Shown here: piece after piece, positions 5,987 through 7,002 of the stretch
Layout: the number at the start of each line of letters is the position of its first letter
How positions within the stretch are numbered: the stretch's first letter is position 1
Assembly: GCA_000437855.1 (NCBI GenBank)
Contig: FR902199.1
Span: 21,170 to 28,171 of the forward strand
Direction: 5' to 3'
DNA: 7,002 nt
Origin: Clostridium sp. CAG:567
GTDB taxonomy: Bacteria > Bacillota > Clostridia > TANB77 > CAG-508
Program-made: the position numbers and the translations under genes
Notes under the pieces: model-generated
What the model saw: only the letters and a program-made list of their open reading frames with translations
Told to the model about the DNA's origin: nothing
Database searches by the model: none

Positions 5987-6856
5987 ATGAAAAAAATTAT
6001 AATTGGTATTCTAATTGGAATGGTTATATGTATAATAGGTATAACAATTTATATAAAATATTTTATGTTCGTTCCAGATAAAAATGGAATGATTAACACA
6101 GATGGAGATAACATAGAATTTGGTGGATATAAGGCTATTGAATGGGAAGAAATGATTAGAAATTTCTATATATCTCGTTTGGAATATGTACCAAATGTAA
6201 AATGTTATTATAATGAAACAAATAATTTTATTGCAGAAATTAGCACAGTAGATAATATAGATGATATATATGAATTTAATCCAGATACTTTAATTGCAAT
6301 TCGTGATGATGGAGTAGCTATTGATTTTATAAATAGAATATATTTAAAAACAAAAATAAGCTTCTCTGATAACCAATGTTTAGCAATAGGGTATGTGTTA
6401 GATAGTAATAGAGATGAATTTGTACGCAATAATTTTTACAATGATCATGTATATAGTAGTTTAGAAACATTAGATAATAACGATGATTCTTATTGCAGTT
6501 ACTTATTTAATAGTTTTGAAATGTTTGACTATAGAACAGAAGAATCTAAAAATAATGGAACAGAAAATTGTTTTGTAATAATTCCAAAATCAGAAGAAGT
6601 AAAAATAACTTTATATAATTGCTTTATAAATGAACAAGGAGAATTAGTAAAATTAGATAATGCTTTAATTAAAGAGTATACTAAACCATTTATTGTCCTA
6701 GATGATTATTTAGCAGAAACAAGCACACCAGAATTGTGTATAGAATTTGAATATAATGGATTTCAAGAAATATTTCCAATAGTATTTAGCGGAATGGATG
6801 GAAAATTGGATTTGACAGGAGTTGAAGAAGAAGTAAAAGACATTTCAGTATATTGA
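5987..6856 (+). CDS. Membrane-anchored protein of unknown function, paralogue of 4740-5396
   Basis: A 289-residue protein with a lysine-led N-terminal hydrophobic helix (about 4-24) and no lipobox, so it is probably a type II anchor leaving residues about 30-289 outside the membrane. The outer part is acidic and looks rich in beta strands, with six cysteines at 73, 131, 170, 195, 212 and 251. Only those in CYYN and CFINEQ are kept in the paralogue. The C-terminal third carries CFVIIPKSEEVKITLY (195-210), CFINEQGEL (212-220), KPFIVLDDY (233-241) and FPIVFSGMDGKLDLTG (263-278), and ends KDISVY. I cannot assign it to a named family or give an activity. AGGGG at 5977-5981, five bases before the ATG, supports the start. 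It is the last gene of the cassette and is followed by a hairpin terminator 26 bp later. Confidence 0.82.
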   Translation: MKKIIIGILIGMVICIIGITIYIKYFMFVPDKNGMINTDGDNIEFGGYKAIEWEEMIRNFYISRLEYVPNVKCYYNETNNFIAEISTVDNIDDIYEFNPDTLIAIRDDGVAIDFINRIYLKTKISFSDNQCLAIGYVLDSNRDEFVRNNFYNDHVYSSLETLDNNDDSYCSYLFNSFEMFDYRTEESKNNGTENCFVIIPKSEEVKITLYNCFINEQGELVKLDNALIKEYTKPFIVLDDYLAETSTPELCIEFEYNGFQEIFPIVFSGMDGKLDLTGVEEEVKDISVY

Positions 6857-6881
6857 TTTAATGTAAAAAAAACACAAAAAA

Positions 6882-6931
6882 TAAACCTTCATAGCCATTT
6901 AGATAATGAGTGAAGGTTTACTATTTTATTT
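6882..6931. terminator. Hairpin terminator after the paralogue cassette
   Basis: TAAACCTTCA at 6882-6891 pairs perfectly with TGAAGGTTTA at 6911-6920. The 19-base loop can form a small inner stem (CATT 6896-6899 with AATG 6905-6908). CTATTTTATTT follows on the right and an A-rich run (6864-6881) precedes on the left, so it could stop transcription in both directions. The long loop makes it a weaker terminator than the one after queH. Confidence 0.65.
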
Positions 6932-7002
6932 GAAGATCAAAAAACTTTAAAAAATATTGATAAATTTGTTGTAAAAAAATCGATTTTGTGATACTCTTAA
7001 TA

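Noticed and set aside
6976..6987. Palindrome AAAATCGATTTT near the right edge as an operator
   Set aside because: A single short palindrome in AT-rich DNA with no second copy and no visible regulated gene is not enough.
6957..7002. Candidate promoter at the right edge (TTGTTG at 6966-6971 and GATACT at 6990-6995)
   Set aside because: The -10 match is only four of six, the region is very AT-rich, and no downstream gene is visible to support it.

Overview
The window is AT-rich DNA with tightly packed forward-strand genes, strong GGAG-type ribosome binding sites, poly-A-rich gene starts and TGA used as a stop. This suggests an uncultivated or gut-type member of the Bacillota (Clostridia), but no gene here fixes the genus. 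No tRNA, rRNA, CRISPR array or transposase gene was found. Every supported gene is on the + strand.

Layout. (1) Positions 3-160 hold a short non-coding element that is GC-rich inside (over 50% against an AT-rich background). Perfect 14-bp inverted termini bound it, and it looks like a MITE or another mobile or structured repeat placed just before ruvB. (2) Positions 231-4568 form a probable four-gene operon: ruvB (Holliday-junction branch-migration motor), a family-2 glycosyltransferase of the polyprenyl-phosphate type with two C-terminal membrane helices, a polytopic membrane protein of unknown family (possibly GT-C-like), and queH (epoxyqueuosine reductase) fused to a C-terminal GNAT acetyltransferase domain. 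Genes two, three and four overlap at their ends, which implies translational coupling. A clear intrinsic terminator follows at 4608-4639. (3) Positions 4669-6856 hold a three-gene cassette of unknown function. A protein lacking a membrane anchor comes first, then a small charged helical protein, then a membrane-anchored paralogue of the first. The first member has a probable frameshift in an A7 tract right after its start codon. A hairpin terminator at 6882-6931 closes the cassette.

How the genes may work together. RuvB and QueH are housekeeping functions, in DNA recombination and in queuosine modification of tRNA wobble bases. In many Firmicutes ruvB lies near queA and tgt, so queH here fits that neighbourhood. 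The glycosyltransferase and the membrane protein between them probably act as a pair: the first would charge a polyprenyl-phosphate sugar on the cytoplasmic face, and the second may use a lipid-linked donor on the outside. That pairing is inference. The paralogue cassette is the least explained part of the window. Its architecture of one anchored and one unanchored paralogue around a helical protein is the best candidate for an undescribed system, but nothing in the sequence reveals an activity.
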